Below, one piece after another: positions 47,641-64,000 of a DNA stretch of 64,000 nucleotides. Made by a program: the position numbers and the translations under genes. The notes under the pieces are model-generated. The model had not been told where the DNA came from, ran no database searches, and was given only the letters and a program-made list of their open reading frames with translations. This DNA is from Pratylenchus scribneri (lineage: Eukaryota; Nematoda; Chromadorea; Rhabditida; Pratylenchidae): the NCBI GenBank assembly GCA_030063045.1, contig JAQSEB010000010.1:4600743-4664742 (forward strand), given 5' to 3'. Every line of letters starts with the position of its first letter. Position 1 is the first letter of the stretch.

Positions 47641-49823
47641 ATTTTTCTTTAATCAATTTTATAATATCGTTGAAACTGAATTATGAAATGATTGATTTAT
47701 CAAATTTTAATAAAATATAATTGTATTAAAAAATTTGCATCGTTTTTCATTTATTTGAACATTATAAAATGCAAATTAATAACGGCGCGGAAGTAAAAAC
47801 CCATTGATTGTGTGTGATTTGTGAAGCTTGTAAAATGTAAAACAAAAACAAGAAGAGAAAGAGAAGAGAAGCAAAGCAAAGCAATTTATTAATAAAAAAA
47901 AACAAAATGCCAAATTATATAATTCAAAATATACAGTACTCATTTTATCGTATAATAAAATTTGCAGCCATTTTTCCTCCCATTATCGCAATCGAGTTTC
48001 GACTTTCGAGTCACTATTGGTTTGTGAAAAATATTCAAATCAATTTCAGCAATTAATTTGATGATTTGATTTCAAAAAACAATGTTATCGCCAAATAAAG
48101 TTCATCTTAATCCATAAAACAAGCCAAGAGGATCATTTTTCATCATTTTTGCGGTTTAAAAAGCTCTCAAGATCAAGATGATTAACAAGAATAATTGAAA
48201 CAGCATTTTATTCATTGAGGATACTTTTTTTGCCTTTGTTTACTATTGGCACTATAGAATTATTTGTAAATGAAGTGGTCATTGCGCATTGGTCTCGGTC
48301 CTTCAAAATCCCCATTTACATTCTTCTATTGATTCGCCAATGGTTTTGGACATTTGTGGTCGTCCTCCACATCCCAATCCATCCATTCAAGGACATTTGC
48401 CATCTCCTCCCAATTTTGTTTCGTCCATCTGGCTAGCTCAAACTTCGACGATGAAAAGGGGTTGGAGGGCATTGGGAGAGGCAACCCTGCGGGGAAACAA
48501 CAAATTGGAATGGGCTTTAGTGGGGGTTGGATGAGGGTTGAAGGGACGAACCTGTTTGCCCCAATTTGTGCCGTCCACCTTTGCCTCTTCCTTCCCTCCT
48601 TTCGACCCAATTGTTGGTTGGTTTTGGTGGGTTGTTCCCCATTCTTTCTTCATCCAACTTCAAATCCCCTCAAAAAATTCGTCATTTTCACGGGTCGTTG
48701 CCTACTTTGAATGAATGAATTGGTCATTTCATTTTTGTATTCCTACCTTCCTGTCGTTTTTCATTTCCTCCCTGCTGTGCCAATTTTCATGGATTATCCC
48801 AAATGTGCCATATACCTAATAATGGATGGTCCCATCTTCACATTATTTTGCCTTTATTGTCCCGACCATCCCCTTTTGACCATTCCCTGCAAATCCATTC
48901 ATTCACAACAAATTGTTCCCTTCATTATGTCCACCCAATGTGTTGGCTGATTCATTCCAAAATTCGCTCCATTTGATGCGCATTCATCCTTCCCATTCAC
49001 ATTCCATTGAAAATGCCGCCGGCCGTCATCAAATCGATTTGGAATTGGAAGCTGCCGGCTGGCAGAAGGAAAATGGGCAAAATGGGTCATTCCATTCATT
49101 CAATTCGTTCCATTTCATTTCTTCCATTCATCATCATCGTCAGCATCATCCAATTCCTCCGAACGAATTCCTTTTCCAATTATTTTTTAATTTTTGACCA
49201 AAATTGGCAATGTAATTTGTGTTTATTCACCCCTTTCCCTCCCTTTCTTCCATTTTCCTTTCCCTTTCCCTCCTCGCACTAAACATAAATATTTTATAAG
49301 TGGATTTTGGGGGAATGGATTGCTTTGGCCAGCGGACGGGGGGATCATTGCATTGCCCCCATTCATCGGTGGGCCAAACAAACACTACAAGGAAGGTGAA
49401 GGGGTGGCTGGTCCAGCCATTCCCTTGCAGGGATTATTCCTTTCGGGACAGCCACCCCCCCCCCCCCCCCTTCCATCCTCTTGACCAATCCCGCCGATGG
49501 GAAGCACTCGACAGCGGCGATCAGCCAAAAGGGGAATTGAACAGTCCCCCCCCCCCCCCCCCCCCTCCCCCTTTCCCAATCAACAATCTTCTCGCCGCAT
49601 TTTGGAGCACCAAAACCAACCATCATTTGTGGGGAAAGGAACAGCTAAAACCCCTTTCCACTCCACATTTTCCAGCTAAACCCCCTTCCCACATTCTCCT
49701 CGACTACTTTTCGCCAATTTGCCCATTGTCCACACATTTCCCCCATTCATTTTATCCGGTTCCGCAATGTTCGTCCATTTCCTTCCAATCACTTTTTTTC
49801 CAGCCAAATGCGTTGATTCCCAA
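47641..49823. other. Long intergenic region
   Basis: About 2.2 kb. The first part is AT-rich. From about 48,300 it becomes rich in CCATTC-type sequence, with C runs at 49,446-49,463 and 49,546-49,565. Open frames across it are Pro/Phe/His-rich, with no domain or splice support. It probably includes the promoter of the phosphatase gene. Confidence 0.5.
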
Positions 49824-58136
<8,313 letters not shown>

Positions 58137-58786
58137 TTGGGATGGAAGTTTGGATTTGAAAGAGGCTGGCCAATTATGAAATTCCCGATGATGCCATACT
58201 AATATTCCCCCCTTCACCCAAATAAAATATAGGATTGCCCATTAAATCCCTCTTATTTATTGGGGCCAAAACATTGATATTTTATTATTTATTTTATCGG
58301 GTATTTTAATGTTTTCTCTCTTTATTTTTATGATTGTATCACACCGCCCAGAGATTTGCAATACATAATATTTTAAATTAATAAACCCTCCATTGTCCCA
58401 ATGATCTTTCCATTTTCATTATAAAAATTGTTACAAATATGCATAAATATTTCTTCTAATTCTAACATTAAAAGCATTTTAACATTTTTATTTGATTCGC
58501 GCAGGTTTTAGAGATCATAATCAGTGATTCGATTATGGTATCCGAACAGATGCATTTTGCCAAAAAAATATAAAATTTGATTAATTCAAAAATAATTGGA
58601 TAAATTGTCATTTATTTTGATTGTTTTGTTTTTGTTGGTTGGATTTGGATGGATGGTTGGCATTAAGCCATTTCACGTTTTGGGAATTACCTTGGCCAAC
58701 ATTTTTTTAGTTAATCGGTTTGATTTTATTAAATATTAAAACATGAAATTATTGAATCGATCCAATAATTTGAATAATAATGGCTG
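58137..58786. other. Intergenic spacer
   Basis: AT-rich 3' flank of the phosphatase (poly(A)-signal-like AATAAA at about 58,220) and promoter side of the transporter. No gene supported. Confidence 0.5.
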
Positions 58787-60031
58787 ATGGGTCAAAAATA
58801 TTTAATTCAGATGCTCAAAGGCAATTCTTTAAAATGGATATCTTTATTTGTTCTAATTGCTCAAACAACGGCTCTCGTCCTAACATTGCGATATTCGCGT
58901 ACTCAAAAAACGAAAGAAGAAGGGCCAAAATATCTTTCCTCAACTGCAGTTTTGATGGCAGAAATCGTCAAATTATTTACATGCATCGCCGTCCTATTGC
59001 ATTTTAATGATTGGAGTTTTAATCGATTTTGGCGAGAATTGGATTCTGATATTTTTCAAAGGGTCAATGATACCCTAAAAATGGGAGTCCCTGCACTTCT
59101 TTATGCAAGTTTTTTTTATTTTAAATTTTGCAATAAATTGAATTTAAGGTTATTCAAAATAATTTACTTTTCTTTGCCCTCTCCAAATTGGATGCGGCGA
59201 CTTATCAAGTAAAAATTTTATTTTTTATAAAAATTATTATCAACCATCTTCAGGTTACTTATCAATTGAAAATATTGACAACGGCCTTCTTTTCCGTCAC
59301 TTTATTGAGTAAAAAATTAAATTTAATTAAATGGTTATCCCTTGTGCTTCTCACTGCGGGTGTTGCCCTAGTCCAGGTTTTAAAAATATAATTTAAAATT
59401 AAACTTTGTTTTTGAGCTTCCAAAAAATTCATCGCCACAAAATAATGCAGCAGAGGATCAAAAAGGAACAAGTGACAAATTTGTTGGTCTAATTGCAATT
59501 CTTGCTGCCTGTTTTTCCAGTGGATTCGCCGGCGTTTATTTGGAGAAAATACTTAAAACTGGACAAGTCCAACTTTGGATGCGCAATTTACAACTTGGTT
59601 AATAAAATATATTATTAATTTTTATATTTTTATTTTAGCATTTTTCAGTATTTTTGGTGCATTTGCGATGACTTGGATATATGATTGGGAGCAAGTCCAA
59701 AATTGGGGCTTTTTTCACGGCTACAACAAAATAATTTGGATTGTTGTTTTACTTCAGGTTAAATACAATTTAATTAATCATTTTTAATTCCAAATATTTC
59801 CAGGCTTATGGCGGATTGGTCATTGCTTTGGTTGTCAAATATGCGGATAATATTCTCAAAGGATTCGCCGTTTCATTATCAATTTTGCTGAGCAGTTTCG
59901 TTTCTTGGTGGTTCCTCGACGATTTTGAGCCTTCAATTGCATTCACCCTTGGCGCATCAATTGTCATTTTATCAACATTTTTATACGGATATGAGCCAAA
60001 AACGGTGGAACAAACCCAACACAGAGCATAA
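58787..60031 (+). CDS. UDP-sugar transporter, SLC35A2/A3 (UDP-Gal/UDP-GlcNAc) family
   Basis: A Golgi nucleotide-sugar antiporter with about ten membrane spans. The start [20 protein letters not shown] at 58,787 is preferred to an overlapping out-of-frame ATG at 58,780. Family blocks are [104 protein letters not shown] and [17 protein letters not shown], ending at TAA 60,031. The [17 protein letters not shown] stretch is diagnostic of the SLC35A subfamily. UDP-galactose versus UDP-GlcNAc cannot be told from these motifs. The intron at 59,105-59,148 appears to use a GC donor (TTAT|GCAAGT). Confidence 0.93.
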
Positions 60032-60618
60032 ATAAAGAACATTGCTGGGAATTACATACAAATATGCCACTTTTTAATATATCTGTGATTTATTTGTTCA
60101 AAATATTTTTAATTTTGTTAATTGGCTTTAATAAATGAGTAAAAATAATAATTATCAATCAATTTCAATTCCCTCCTTCACCCTCTTCCAATTCCCGGAA
60201 CCATCCCCTTATCATTTTCATTTATCCGGCTATTCTCTAAATCCCGCGAGAATGAAAAGAAGCCACCCAATGCCCCAATACGAGCCAATTAGTCCCCCAG
60301 GGGGGGATAAAGGTAGGCAAAGAGTTCCTCTTCTTCTGCTGCATTTTTGCCAATCTGGCCAATGCCACCTTCCCCCCCCCCCCGCACCCCGCATTCATAT
60401 CCATTCGGCCTAGCGTGTAATTTAACTAATTGTTTTCCCCCGTGTGAGTGCCATCTTCCATATACAAAACTATGTGAGGGGAAGGAGGGATTACGCCCTT
60501 TTTGGTGGTGGGGGTCGGTATGCAAAGGCGATTTGGTGGGAATGGAATGGATTGTCTGGCTTCCCCCAAACTAAATTCAATTCTGTTTCCCCTTTACATC
60601 CTCTTTTTCTTAAGCAAA

Positions 60619-64000
<3,382 letters not shown>

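Overview
The window is genomic DNA from a nematode. Genes are split by many short AT-rich introns (about 40-60 nt, GT...AG with TTTAG/TTCAG acceptors). Same-strand neighbours are packed about 150-230 bp apart, as in nematode operons. The gene content is nematode-like: a serpentine chemoreceptor, a 13-module chitin-binding eggshell-type protein, a ONECUT homeobox gene and a receptor tyrosine phosphatase of dep-1 type. At least two introns use GC donors. I cannot fix the species from sequence alone; a tylenchine nematode is a guess.

Layout. 1-1,424: a 28/29-bp minisatellite in the last intron of a gene (probably SPATA20-like), then its last exon. 1.9-3.5 kb (+): a divergent ligand-gated ion channel. 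3.6-10.1 kb (-): the GATOR2 subunit WDR59, with a second copy of the minisatellite in one intron. 10.3-11.7 kb (-): carnosine N-methyltransferase. 11.8-12.7 kb (+): ARV1. 12.9-15.0 kb (-): methylmalonate-semialdehyde dehydrogenase. 15.6-18.7 kb (-): ONECUT factor. 19.3-24.8 kb (-): CBM14 protein. 26.1-28.9 kb (-): FEN1 and MED19. 29.2-29.6 kb: fold-back MITE. 29.8-32.1 kb: a divergent pair of single-pass membrane proteins. 32.5-34.4 kb (+): uncharacterised gene carrying an 854-bp inverted-repeat element. 34.6-36.8 kb (-): BRAP. 37.4-37.7 kb (+): UQCRH. 38.2-38.6 kb (+): small secreted protein. 38.7-39.3 kb (-): mitoribosomal mS38. 39.5-41.1 kb (-): acetyl-CoA thiolase without a leader. 44.3-45.7 kb (+): chemoreceptor. 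45.9-47.6 kb (-): a second thiolase with a mitochondrial leader. 49.8-58.1 kb (+): receptor tyrosine phosphatase with a third minisatellite array. 58.8-60.0 kb (+): UDP-sugar transporter. 60.6 kb to the end (+): NIM1-like kinase, cut by the window edge.

The most unusual signal is the 28/29-bp repeat. It forms three separate arrays in three unrelated genes on both DNA strands. Each array lies inside an intron, and each has the same orientation relative to transcription of its host gene. That orientation is almost free of AG dinucleotides (possible acceptors); the opposite orientation would offer an AAATCAG acceptor-like site in every unit. The WDR59 array is bracketed by two copies of a complete 47-nt intron, which records how the array arose. 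Other notable signals are a Cys-loop-family receptor that has lost both Cys-loop cysteines, a transposon-like element whose 9-bp target duplication coincides with a splice donor, a membrane protein built from a repeated EGIGxGxxYQT motif, and a tRNA-like sequence with a perfect B box.
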